18,250 bases of DNA from CBFIJI01 sp965662885 (GTDB lineage Bacteria; Bacteroidota; Bacteroidia; Flavobacteriales; Flavobacteriaceae). Under the pieces are notes generated by a model. The model searched no databases. It saw only the letters and a list, made by a program, of their open reading frames with translations, and was not told where the DNA came from. Position numbers and translations under genes: made by a program. Location of the stretch: the NCBI GenBank assembly GCA_965662885.1, contig CBFIJI010000034.1, positions 1 to 18,250 of the forward strand. The letters are read 5' to 3'. Every line of letters begins with the position of its first letter. Position 1 is the stretch's first letter. Below, piece by piece: positions 1 through 7,875 of this stretch.

Positions 1-1382
1 GGTTCGTCAAGGATCAAGAAATTGGGGTTTTGTATCAGTACGGTACACAGATACAAACGTTTGCGTTCGCCACCACTTAATTTTTCAACAAAATCATATT
101 GTTTTTTTCGGTCAAAAAGAAAGCGTTCCAAGAGTTGTTGCGCCGATATTTTCTGTCCTTTTTTTAGGGGAATAAAATCACCAAATTCCCGAATGACATC
201 AATCACTTTTTGATCTTCTTTTACGGTAATTCCTCCTTGCGTATAGTAACCAAATTTTAAGGTTTCTCCCCAGATAATTTTACCAGAATCAGGGGTAATT
301 CCTCCCGTAATTAAATTTAAAAAAGTTGATTTTCCAGTACCGTTTTTACCGATGATACCAATCCGATCATTGCGCTGAAACATATAGTCATAGCCTTTTA
401 AAATGATCTTGTCATCAAAGGCTTTACTAACCTTGTGCATTTCAATCATTTTATTTCCCAAACGTTCCATATTGATTTCCAATTGGACCACATGGGTATT
501 TCGACGCTTTTGCGCTTTTTCTTTAATAACCTTAAAATCGTCTATCCGTGATTTTGATTTGGTTGTTCGTGCTTTGGGTTGCCGCCGCATCCAGTCCAAC
601 TCCTTTTTAAAGTGCTGTTTTGTTTTATGTGCTTCTACATTTTCCTGAGCAATTCGCACCTCTCTTTTTTCAAGATAATAGGAGTAATTTCCCTTATAAG
701 AATACAACTTCCCTTCGTCCAATTCAATGATTTCATTGCATACCCGCTCTAAAAAATAACGGTCATGCGTCACCATAAGTAAAGTCATTTTTTCTTTGGC
801 AAAATAGTCTTCCAACCATTCAATCATTTCCAAATCGAGGTGGTTGGTTGGTTCGTCAAGAATAAGAAGTTCTGGTTTTTCCAATAAGACATTACACAAG
901 GCAATTCGTTTTTTTTGCCCTCCTGAAAGTTCCCCCACACGGGCATCCAAACGGTCTAATTTAAGCTTAAATAAGATTTGCTTGTATTGCGTTTCAAAGT
1001 CCCAAGCCTGATGCCGATCCATCGCTTCAAAGGCTTTTTGATAGGCTTCCGCATCCTCGCTGTTTTCCAAGGCATGTTCGTAAGCAGCAATTACTTTTAA
1101 GGTCTCATTTCCCGATTGCAGTATAGATTCTTCAACAGTTAAATTCGGATCGAGCTGTGGCTCTTGGGGGAGAAATGAAATCCGTGTTCCTTTTCTACAA
1201 TTGACTTCTCCACTATCGGGAGTGTCTGCCCCTGAAATTATTTTTAGTATAGAGGTCTTGCCACTTCCATTTTTTGCAATCAAAGCAATTTTTTGGTCTT
1301 TATTGATCCCAAAGGACAAGTCGCTAAACAGGACTTTTTCACCAAAGGACTTGGTAATGCTTTCAACGGAAAGAAGATTCAT
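1..1382 (-). CDS. ABC-F family ATPase, Uup-like (partial, C-terminus off the window)
   Basis: A soluble protein with two tandem ABC ATPase domains and no membrane segments, the hallmark of ABC-F proteins, which act on ribosomes or in DNA/ribosome stress rather than in transport. The start is the ATG at 1382 (MNLLSVESIT...). The frame is open to the left edge (about 460 codons), so the end is missing. The first domain has a Walker A AKNGSGKT near residues 36-43, signature LSGGQ at 152-156 and Walker B LLILDEPTNHLD at 172-183. A linker has the basic stretch RRQPKARTTKSKSRI, similar in kind to the linker of Uup. The second domain has Walker A GKNGTGKST near 345 and signature LSGGE near 434. The sequence breaks in the second Walker B (LILDEP). 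Uup carries a C-terminal coiled coil, which cannot be checked here. It lies 125 nt downstream of the aromatic operon on the same strand, and no clear promoter or terminator is visible in that gap. Confidence 0.93.
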   Translation of the reverse strand, partial: MNLLSVESITKSFGEKVLFSDLSFGINKDQKIALIAKNGSGKTSILKIISGADTPDSGEVNCRKGTRISFLPQEPQLDPNLTVEESILQSGNETLKVIAAYEHALENSEDAEAYQKAFEAMDRHQAWDFETQYKQILFKLKLDRLDARVGELSGGQKKRIALCNVLLEKPELLILDEPTNHLDLEMIEWLEDYFAKEKMTLLMVTHDRYFLERVCNEIIELDEGKLYSYKGNYSYYLEKREVRIAQENVEAHKTKQHFKKELDWMRRQPKARTTKSKSRIDDFKVIKEKAQKRRNTHVVQLEINMERLGNKMIEMHKVSKAFDDKIILKGYDYMFQRNDRIGIIGKNGTGKSTFLNLITGGITPDSGKIIWGETLKFGYYTQGGITVKEDQKVIDVIREFGDFIPLKKGQKISAQQLLERFLFDRKKQYDFVEKLSGGERKRLYLCTVLIQNPNFLILDE

Positions 1383-1507
1383 AATGCTCGTTGCTAAATT
1401 TCCGCTAAATTAAACATTCAAGCCCATTCCACTTGTTATTTGATTTTTTAAATAGTTTATTCCACACCCTTTAGAAAATCATGTTTTCCGCTTGGACTAT
1501 TTACTCT

Positions 1508-2425
1508 TTATCCATCCGCTTTCAGCAGCTCAGAAAACAGGAGTATTTTAAGGGCATTAACCGTATTGCCCTTATGTAATAGACTTTGAGCAAGTATGTG
1601 TAGTTTCTTTCTGCGTTCTTGTGTATGCTGAACTTTTAAAAGGAGTTCTTTGATTTCAGGCCAGTCAGCAACTTTGGCAACGGCTTTTTTATCGGGGAGA
1701 TTTTTTACATTGCCGAGTCTTCCTAAATCATTTCCGGTGAGAATTTCACTATTTTGAACAGTGGTGGGAAGTTGATCCACCCCAATCCCTATCCCGCTAA
1801 GCGGTTTTGGGATTTCGAATAATGACGCCCCAGAAGCCCGACAATACCAATTGCCCCCCATTCGAGCTACCAAGTCCAGTTGTTGCGTATCCGGTTTACC
1901 CGAAGCATCCAAAAAATCATTTTGAACATGCATTAACACCACCCGAGCCAGTACAAGATTCCCAGCTCCAGGACCCTCTCCTAGCGGAATAACTTTATCT
2001 ACCGTACATTCAAAGGCAATGGGGGATTCCCCTACCCGAGGTGGACGAACTTTTGAACTTTTCACTTCCGTAAGCCCAGCTTTTTCAAATTCATTGACCC
2101 CTTTATCGTATTCGGTACTGCTCAATGACATTTGCTCCACCATGGCATGATTCACCATACTGATAACGACTTCTTGGGTTTCCATGATGTTTTCGTAGGT
2201 GTGTTTTAACGTATTGTCTCTTCCACGGCGTGAGGGAGAAAAAATCAATATTGGTGGATTGGCACTAAACACATTAAAAAAGCTAAAGGGGCTTAAATTC
2301 ACCTCACCTTTTTTGTCCATGGTACTGGCAAAACAAATGGGACGTGGCGCAACTGCGGCGACAAGATGCTGCTGCATTTCTCGTACATTAATATGTTGTG
2401 GATCAATGGAGGTTACTGTATTCAT
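1508..2425 (-). CDS. Flavin reductase-like (FMN-binding split-barrel) protein with C-terminal extension
   Basis: A 305-residue protein. The first ~215 residues look like the flavin reductase-like / DIM6-NTAB FMN-binding split barrel: VAPRPICFASTMDKKGEVNLSPFS near residues 25-48, FSPSRRGRDNTLKHT near 62-76, and a second-half strand region GAGNLVLARVV near 153-163. Such proteins bind FMN and either reduce flavin for a partner or act as oxidoreductases; the substrate cannot be read from sequence. Residues ~225-305 are a Lys/Leu-rich, probably helical extension beyond the usual ~200-residue core. It is the last gene of the phenylalanine/tyrosine operon, and its ATG overlaps the fahA stop by 4 nt (ATGA), suggesting translational coupling and a linked function. 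It has no known place in the homogentisate pathway. Family call is good; role unknown. Confidence 0.85.
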   Translation of the reverse strand: MNTVTSIDPQHINVREMQQHLVAAVAPRPICFASTMDKKGEVNLSPFSFFNVFSANPPILIFSPSRRGRDNTLKHTYENIMETQEVVISMVNHAMVEQMSLSSTEYDKGVNEFEKAGLTEVKSSKVRPPRVGESPIAFECTVDKVIPLGEGPGAGNLVLARVVLMHVQNDFLDASGKPDTQQLDLVARMGGNWYCRASGASLFEIPKPLSGIGIGVDQLPTTVQNSEILTGNDLGRLGNVKNLPDKKAVAKVADWPEIKELLLKVQHTQERRKKLHILAQSLLHKGNTVNALKILLFSELLKADG

Positions 2426-3639
2426 AAGCTAGGAAGAATTTTTGTGGTTACTGAACCAAAGCCCACGCGGAGGCCATTTTTTTCAGCATAGCCTCTAAGG
2501 CGAACCGTATCGCCGTCTTCTAGGAAGCTCCGACTGCTGCCATCGTTTAATTGAATCGGTTGTGAACCTGCCCAGCTCAGTTCCAACATGGAGCCATAGG
2601 CGGTTTTGTCTTTTCCAGAAATGGTTCCTGAGGCGAGCAAATCGCCTATTTTCATATTACAACCGTTAACGGTGTGGTGGGCTAGTTGCTGCACCATATT
2701 CCAATACATATATTTAAAATTAGAACGGCTAACAATCGTTTCCGTTCCGTGTTCCGGTTGAATACTTACTTCCAATTGGATGTCGTAATTTTTTTTACCC
2801 TCGTATTTTAAATAGGGCAATACCTCAGGGGTTTGCTGGGGGCCTACCACACGGAAGGGTTCTAAGGCTTCCATCGGTACTACCCAAGGGGAGATGGAAG
2901 AAGCAAAGTTTTTTCCTAAAAAAGGCCCTAATGGAACATATTCCCATTTTTGAATGTCCCTTGCAGACCAATCATTAAAAAGCACCATACCGAAGATATA
3001 ATCTTCCGCTTCCGCTGTTGAAATGGCACTGCCCAAAGGATTTTCTTTCCCAATGACAAAGGCTGTTTCCAACTCAAAATCCAAACGCTTGGAAGCTTGA
3101 AAAAGTGGCTGTTCTGCTCCTTTGGGCAGTACTTGCCCTTTGGGACGGTGAATGTCTTGACCACTCACAATGATGGAGGAGGCACGTCCATGATAACCCA
3201 CAGGCATATGCTTCCAGTTAGGTAACAAGGCTTTTTCGGGGTCACGGAACATAATACCTACATTGGTTGCATGTTCAATACTCGAATAAAAGTCAGTATA
3301 GTCCCCCACCCGAACCGGAAGATGAAGGGTGGCTTCGGATTGTTTTACCCAAATAGTATCATTTTTTGCAAGTTGTGATTCTGAGTCTTGCAACCAAGCT
3401 TGAAGATTTAAACGGAGTTGTGAGGTTGTTTTTTTACCCAATGCAATAAAGTCGTTGAGGGAAGACTGCTTTAAGACCTTAAGATCAAAATCAAAAAGCC
3501 CCAAGGTCCCTAAGGCATAGAGGTCTAAAATATGCTCCCCTACAGCAACGCCAACACGGGGCTGGGTTCCGGGAGTTGAAAATATACCATACGGCAAATT
3601 ATGGATGGAGAATTCTGAATGTGGAGGAATGGTTATCAT
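2422..3639 (-). CDS. fahA: Fumarylacetoacetase
   Basis: Hydrolyses fumarylacetoacetate to fumarate and acetoacetate, the last step of phenylalanine/tyrosine degradation in the cytoplasm. At 405 residues it is close to the usual ~420. It carries the family's active-site landmarks in order: YTDFYSSIEHATNVG (Asp116 and His123, metal ligand and catalytic base by family analogy), FELE (Glu189 and Glu191, metal ligands), NDWSARDIQ (Asp223, metal), GPFLGKNF (Lys243) and GSMLELSW (Glu353). The N-terminal domain (about 1-110) has the SH3-like form seen in eukaryotic-type FAH. The start ATG at 3639 follows an A-rich leader 9 nt after the hmgA stop, and its TGA overlaps the next gene's ATG. No key residue is missing, so it should be active. 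Confidence 0.96.
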   Translation of the reverse strand: MITIPPHSEFSIHNLPYGIFSTPGTQPRVGVAVGEHILDLYALGTLGLFDFDLKVLKQSSLNDFIALGKKTTSQLRLNLQAWLQDSESQLAKNDTIWVKQSEATLHLPVRVGDYTDFYSSIEHATNVGIMFRDPEKALLPNWKHMPVGYHGRASSIIVSGQDIHRPKGQVLPKGAEQPLFQASKRLDFELETAFVIGKENPLGSAISTAEAEDYIFGMVLFNDWSARDIQKWEYVPLGPFLGKNFASSISPWVVPMEALEPFRVVGPQQTPEVLPYLKYEGKKNYDIQLEVSIQPEHGTETIVSRSNFKYMYWNMVQQLAHHTVNGCNMKIGDLLASGTISGKDKTAYGSMLELSWAGSQPIQLNDGSSRSFLEDGDTVRLRGYAEKNGLRVGFGSVTTKILPSL

Positions 3640-3648
3640 ATGTTTTGT

Positions 3649-4806
3649 TTATTCTATCCAAGATTTAAAGTAACGATTATCATCAATTTTTAAAGCATTT
3701 TCAGTGATTTGCAACGGTTTAAAGGTGTCGATCATTACCGCCAATTCCTTTGTTTCTGTTTTTCCGATACTGCCTTCATAGGTCCCTGGATGTGGGCCAT
3801 GTGGAATCCCTGCTGGATGCAGGGAAATATGCCCGGGGGCAATGTCTTTTCGGCTCATAAAATCTCCATCAACATAATAAAGCATTTCATCGGAATCAAT
3901 ATTGGAATGATTGTAGGGGGCTGGGATGGCTTTGGGGTGGTAGTCGTATAATCGAGGACAAAAGGAGCAAATCACAAACGCAGCCGTTTCAAAGGTTTGG
4001 TGAACCGGTGGTGGTTGATGGATGCGCCCAGTGATGGGTTCGAAATTATGAATGGAAAAGCCATAGGGGTAATTATAACCGTCCCATCCGACAAGATCAA
4101 AGGGGTGGGAAGCATAAAACACCTCATTGAGGATACCTTCCTTTTTTATTTTAATCAAAAAAGAACCCTTTTCATCAAAGGTTTCCAGATGAGTAGGAAG
4201 TTTGTAGTCACGTTCGCAAAAGGGCGACTGTTCCATAAGTTGACCAAACCAGTTGCGATAGCGTTTTGGGGTATAGATGGGATGAAAAGATTCCGCAAAA
4301 AGGATTCGATTGTCGGGGCTGTCAAAAGAAATTTGATAGATGATGCCTCGTGGGATAATTAAATAATCTCCGGGTTCAAATTCGATTTGCCCAACCATTG
4401 TTCTAAGCGTTCCACTTCCTTTATGAATAAACAACATTTCATCGGCATCGGCATTTTTATAAAAATAACTGCTTAGCGATTGGCGTGGAGCTGCCACTCC
4501 GATATGGACATCTGCATTGACCAGCAATAATTCACGGGATTCTAAAAAATCGTCTTTTGGTGCAACGTCAAAACTGATGAGTCTACGGGAGCGTATATTT
4601 TTTTCCACAGCGATTTTAGGTCGTAAATCAATCGCTTTTCCAATGGCTTGAACCTGCGTTGGCGGATGCATATGATAGAGTAAGGAGGACATACCGTCAA
4701 AGCCAATTGTTCCAAACAGTTCTTCATGGTATAAACTGCCGTCGGGCTTACGAAACTGGGTATGTCGTTTTGCTGGAAATTTTCCTAAATGGTGATAAAT
4801 GGGCAT
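3649..4806 (-). CDS. hmgA: Homogentisate 1,2-dioxygenase (compact form)
   Basis: A cupin-fold Fe(II) ring-cleaving dioxygenase that turns homogentisate into maleylacetoacetate. The open frame reaches back to a TTG at 4848 and an ATG at 4845, but both lie inside the upstream hydroxylase gene. I choose the ATG at 4806 (MPIYHHLGKFPAKRHTQFRK) because homologues begin here and it leaves a normal 10-nt gap. That gives 385 residues, shorter than the ~440 of the human-type enzyme but usual for the Bacteroidota form. Family landmarks are KRHTQFRKPDGSLYHEELFG at the N-terminus, PPVHQTFE, then NHSNIDSDE and IPHGPHPG, which hold the likely His/Glu iron ligands (about His300, Glu307 and His336 in the short numbering). 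The gene sits between phenylalanine hydroxylase and fahA, fitting the pathway order. Confidence 0.94.
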   Translation of the reverse strand: MPIYHHLGKFPAKRHTQFRKPDGSLYHEELFGTIGFDGMSSLLYHMHPPTQVQAIGKAIDLRPKIAVEKNIRSRRLISFDVAPKDDFLESRELLLVNADVHIGVAAPRQSLSSYFYKNADADEMLFIHKGSGTLRTMVGQIEFEPGDYLIIPRGIIYQISFDSPDNRILFAESFHPIYTPKRYRNWFGQLMEQSPFCERDYKLPTHLETFDEKGSFLIKIKKEGILNEVFYASHPFDLVGWDGYNYPYGFSIHNFEPITGRIHQPPPVHQTFETAAFVICSFCPRLYDYHPKAIPAPYNHSNIDSDEMLYYVDGDFMSRKDIAPGHISLHPAGIPHGPHPGTYEGSIGKTETKELAVMIDTFKPLQITENALKIDDNRYFKSWIE

Positions 4807-4816
4807 AGGAGTTGTT

Positions 4817-6547
4817 TTAAGTGTTGCATAGTTTAAGTCCGTCATCAATCAAATGACTGATGGAGGGGGAATCGTTTTTGAGTTGTTTCAGATATTTTAG
4901 TGCTTTCTTTTGCCAGAAGGGAAGCTTTTTTTTAAGACAATAGTCATAAAAGTTAAGGACTAAGAGCCAATGTTCTGCTGATGAGGACAGGACTTCTTTA
5001 CCCAATGATTCTATGGCCGTTGCGTCATCCTCTTTGGAATTTCCAAACTCTTCCACGGCACGATAGCGGCTATTTATTTTTGGAGGACTTGGAACAGGAG
5101 CAGGCAATATTTTCCGTTGTGTAAAGGGATAATGTTGCGAATCGGCAGGACCTGCATAGGCAGCGGTAATGTTTTTGCCGATGGCCATATCATAGCGCCC
5201 CCACTGGGGTTGAAACAGGATGCTGTCTTTAAAGCGTACCGTACACTCATGAAAAGAAATTAACATGATTTTACCGTAGCGATTCCGAACTCCAGTAATG
5301 ATTTTTCCTTTGACACTGACTTCACTGTCGAACACAAGTTTAATTGTTGCACCTTCTATGAGTCCAAAAGCCTCCAAATCACCTGGTGTCATATCTTCTA
5401 TGGCCATATTACTACCCTTTAATTTTCCAATGGGAGACCCAAATCCATCGGCATGCTGCTCGATGCTGTGCCCAATGAGTTCTTCGTTTTGAAAGGCAAG
5501 TGCAGTTGCTCCTTGGGTTTGAACATAGGCGACTTTTGAGGGCTCTTTTGGATGGGGTATCATTTCTGAAAATTCCCCAGAAATTTGTAAACCAGTACTT
5601 AGCTCAATAGTCCCCACTTCCTCGGAAGCGATGAGGCGTTCCATGCCCAGTTTTCCTCCCTTACGTAAACCCATCGTATGGGCCACTTCTTCCAAGACTT
5701 TACTGAGGTGGGCAAAGTTAGGCGTTACAAACAGTTGAGGTTGCGGCTGGGTAATGTCAAATTTTTGATGAATGACCGTTGCATCAAAATACTTTTTTTT
5801 GACCTTATTGGACAAACACCACTCACTTTCCCCGATGGAGGATAAGAGACCTGCTCCGTAGAGCTTAAAATCCTTGAGAGTTCCAATGAGTCCATATTCT
5901 ACGGACCACCAGTGGAGGTTCCGTAGCTGATCCATTTCGGAGGGGCTGACCTTTTGATTTTGCAGTTTTCTGACGGCCTCTTCAGCCGTTTCAATAGCAG
6001 CAGAACTACTGTCCTTTTGTTCTTTTAAGAGGGATAATTTACGAATGGCATTAAACATTTTTTTATTGTAAGGGGAGCCGATGGCCTTGGCACCAATTTC
6101 ACCAAATCGTTTTAAAAAGGCGGCGTATTCGGGGATGGCTAATAGGGGGGCATGTCCTGCGGATTCATGAATTATATCTGGACTAGGGGTGTATTCAATA
6201 TGTTGTAATTGCCGCATTTCCATGGCAATCACCAACACATTATACGCTTGAAATTCCATAAATGCACGCGGAGGAATAAAGCCATCAACAGCCACTGCTG
6301 CCCAACCGATATCTTTTAAAATTCGGTTCATTCCGTATAAATTCGGAATGCGGTCCAGTTCTATTCCAGCGATTGTTAATCCCTTGCGGTAACTTTGGTG
6401 GGCATGTTGGCTGAGAAAGTGTACATTTTTTCGCATCGCATAACGCCAAATCGCCTGATCTATGGCCGTATAATGATCATAGTTCTGCGGTTTTATATAC
6501 TGCCGCAGGTGATCAGGTAAACGTTTTATGATGCTGTTTTCAATCAT
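4817..6547 (-). CDS. Phenylalanine 4-monooxygenase (aromatic amino acid hydroxylase, long form)
   Basis: A pterin- and iron-dependent hydroxylase, here most likely converting phenylalanine to tyrosine to feed the downstream degradation enzymes. The catalytic domain is at the N-terminus: GFIPPRAFMEFQA near 89-101, the iron-binding HESAGH motif (His127 and His132) and the third ligand in HWWSVEYGLIG (Glu217). His132 and Glu217 are about 85 residues apart, whereas the animal enzyme has about 40, so a Lys/Glu/Ala-rich insert (roughly 172-205) sits in the catalytic domain. After about residue 310 there is a ~265-residue C-terminal region I do not recognise. At 576 residues it is far longer than the ~260-300 of proteobacterial PhhA. 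ATG at 6547, 2 nt after the hpd stop. No pterin-4a-carbinolamine dehydratase gene is present in the window. Tyrosine or tryptophan specificity cannot be excluded from sequence, but context favours phenylalanine. Confidence 0.92.
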   Translation of the reverse strand: MIENSIIKRLPDHLRQYIKPQNYDHYTAIDQAIWRYAMRKNVHFLSQHAHQSYRKGLTIAGIELDRIPNLYGMNRILKDIGWAAVAVDGFIPPRAFMEFQAYNVLVIAMEMRQLQHIEYTPSPDIIHESAGHAPLLAIPEYAAFLKRFGEIGAKAIGSPYNKKMFNAIRKLSLLKEQKDSSSAAIETAEEAVRKLQNQKVSPSEMDQLRNLHWWSVEYGLIGTLKDFKLYGAGLLSSIGESEWCLSNKVKKKYFDATVIHQKFDITQPQPQLFVTPNFAHLSKVLEEVAHTMGLRKGGKLGMERLIASEEVGTIELSTGLQISGEFSEMIPHPKEPSKVAYVQTQGATALAFQNEELIGHSIEQHADGFGSPIGKLKGSNMAIEDMTPGDLEAFGLIEGATIKLVFDSEVSVKGKIITGVRNRYGKIMLISFHECTVRFKDSILFQPQWGRYDMAIGKNITAAYAGPADSQHYPFTQRKILPAPVPSPPKINSRYRAVEEFGNSKEDDATAIESLGKEVLSSSAEHWLLVLNFYDYCLKKKLPFWQKKALKYLKQLKNDSPSISHLIDDGLKLCNT

Positions 6548-6549
6548 GA

Positions 6550-7686
6550 TTAAAGGGTGCCTCTTAGCGCTTGTTCGCGTTCAATGGCTTCGAATAAGGA
6601 TTTAAAATTCCCTTTTCCAAAGGATTGTGCCCCTTTTCGTTGAATAATTTCAAAAAACAGGGTGGGTCGGGGTTCAATCGGTTTGGTAAATATTTGTAGC
6701 AAATAACCTTCATCATCTCGATCAACTAAAATACCCAGTTCCATTAAGGGTTTAATGTCTTCATCAATTTTACCAACTCGATCCAACAATTCGTCATAAT
6801 AAGTGGTTGGTACACGGAGAAATTCGACCCCACGCTTTTTAAGTGCTCGAACAGTTGCAATGATATTATCGGTGGTAACCGCAATATGTTGTACGCCTTC
6901 TCCTTGATAAAAATCCAAGAATTCGTCCACTTGAGACCGTTTTAGTCCTGCTGCAGGTTCGTTGATGGGAAATTTGATTCGTCCATTGCCATTGCAAACG
7001 ACCTTACTCATTAAGGCGGTGTATTGGGTGGAAATGTCTTTATCGTCAAAGGTGATGATGTTGGTAAACCCCATGACTTCTTCATAAAATTTAACCCATT
7101 TATTCATTTGTCCTAAGGCGACATTGCCTACCATATGGTCAACGAATTTTAGCCCTGTAGGTGCTGGATTGAAATCTGGAGTTTCCCATTTGTCAAAGCC
7201 CGGTAAAAAATGACCACGATAGTCTTTTCGTTCAACAAAAACATGCACTGTTTCACCATAGGTGTAAATTCCAGAGCGAACCACTTTGCCATAGGCGTCT
7301 TCCTCTGTTGTTGGTTTCATGTAGGATTTTGCGCCGCGTTCAAGTGCACTATGATAACTGTAAGTGGCATCATCAACCCAAAGGGCAACTACTTTTACTC
7401 CATCGCCATGGGTGTCAATATGTTGTCCAATTTCGGTATCGCTTTTAAGTGGGGCGGTTAATACAAGGCATATTTTATCTTGTATGACGACATAGCTTTC
7501 GCGGTCTTTTAGGCCTGTTTGAAGCCCACCAAAGGCATAGGATTGAAAACCAAAAGCTGATTTGTAATAATGGGCAGCTTGTTTGGAATTGCTGACATAC
7601 AATTCGATATAATCTGTTCCATTTAAGGGGATATAGTCTTTTGCTGCTTTAAAGACTTTGGGTAGATTTAATGTTGCAGTTGACAT
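6550..7686 (-). CDS. hpd: 4-hydroxyphenylpyruvate dioxygenase
   Basis: A non-haem Fe(II) dioxygenase of the vicinal oxygen chelate fold that makes homogentisate and CO2 from 4-hydroxyphenylpyruvate. At 378 residues it has normal family length. The expected iron ligands are present: FVDHMVGNV (His184), VQHIAVTT (His267) and LFFEIIQRKG (Glu346). The C-terminal family motif FGKGNFKSLFEAIE (356-369) is also intact. The first ~150 residues form the degenerate first VOC module. It is the promoter-proximal gene of the five-gene aromatic operon. The ATG at 7686 lies about 20 nt after the predicted transcription start, in an A-rich leader. A 28-bp palindrome immediately upstream covers its predicted -7 box, so the whole operon is probably under negative control by a protein binding there. 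Confidence 0.97.
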   Translation of the reverse strand: MSTATLNLPKVFKAAKDYIPLNGTDYIELYVSNSKQAAHYYKSAFGFQSYAFGGLQTGLKDRESYVVIQDKICLVLTAPLKSDTEIGQHIDTHGDGVKVVALWVDDATYSYHSALERGAKSYMKPTTEEDAYGKVVRSGIYTYGETVHVFVERKDYRGHFLPGFDKWETPDFNPAPTGLKFVDHMVGNVALGQMNKWVKFYEEVMGFTNIITFDDKDISTQYTALMSKVVCNGNGRIKFPINEPAAGLKRSQVDEFLDFYQGEGVQHIAVTTDNIIATVRALKKRGVEFLRVPTTYYDELLDRVGKIDEDIKPLMELGILVDRDDEGYLLQIFTKPIEPRPTLFFEIIQRKGAQSFGKGNFKSLFEAIEREQALRGTL

Positions 7687-7692
7687 AAGATA

Positions 7693-7720
7693 TATTTTTG
7701 TTTCACATGAAACAAAAATA
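7693..7720. promoter_or_regulatory. 28-bp perfect palindrome, candidate MarR operator over the hpd promoter
   Basis: Two 13-bp arms, TATTTTTGTTTCA (7693-7705) and its exact reverse complement (7708-7720), flank a central CA. It lies 7 bp upstream of the hpd start codon. Read on the minus strand, the outer part of the arm is itself TATTTTTG, a perfect TAnnTTTG -7 box, so a bound dimer would mask the promoter. MarR-family dimers bind palindromes of this size and a MarR gene is divergently encoded 156 bp away; the pairing is inference. Confidence 0.7.
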
Positions 7721-7740
7721 AGATTATTTATTTTAACAAA
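7713..7740 (-). promoter_or_regulatory. Predicted Bacteroidota-type promoter of the hpd operon
   Basis: On the minus strand a TTTG (7740-7737) is followed after 16 nt by TATTTTTG (7720-7713), a full match to the TAnnTTTG -7 element. The spacing is slightly shorter than the usual 17-23 nt. Initiation would fall near 7706, giving a leader of about 20 nt before the hpd ATG. The -7 box is part of the 28-bp palindrome. Confidence 0.5.
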
Positions 7741-7842
7741 GCTGATTGACCGAACTTTTTTTAGTTTGCTGTGATTTAACTGGATCAGATTAACTGATAA
7801 TCCGTAGTGAAATCCTGTTTTTTTTATTTTAGGTTAAAAAAC

Positions 7843-7850
7843 TAAATTTG
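7843..7850 (+). promoter_or_regulatory. Predicted -7 element of the MarR-type gene
   Basis: TAAATTTG matches TAnnTTTG and is followed by a start codon 25 nt later (ATG 7876). No good -33 TTG is seen at the proper distance; the region upstream is a T-run. This supports the ATG at 7876 or 7900 as the start. Confidence 0.4.
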
Positions 7851-7875
7851 TAGTAACGGCAGTAATGTTGTGCCT

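Noticed and set aside
1393..1411. Direct repeat GCTAAATT twice, 11 bp apart, just upstream of the ABC-F start.
   Set aside because: Short, AT-rich and without any supporting context; a regulatory role cannot be argued.
1474..1488. Small hairpin GAAAAT-CAT-GTTTTC between the flavin-reductase-like gene and the ABC-F gene.
   Set aside because: AT-only stem apart from one pair and no T-run following on the minus strand, so not a credible terminator.
3997..4362. A 121-codon plus-strand frame inside hmgA.
   Set aside because: Shadow of a well-conserved enzyme on the other strand; no start context or family likeness.
4807..4848. Longer N-terminus of homogentisate dioxygenase from TTG 4848 or ATG 4845.
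   Set aside because: It would overlap the hydroxylase gene by about 30 nt and add residues before the conserved MPIYHHLGKFP start.
7784..7798. Inverted repeat ATCAG-ATTAA-CTGAT in the hpd-marR gap, a possible second operator.
   Set aside because: Only 5-bp arms and no likeness to the strong palindrome at 7693-7720; expected by chance.
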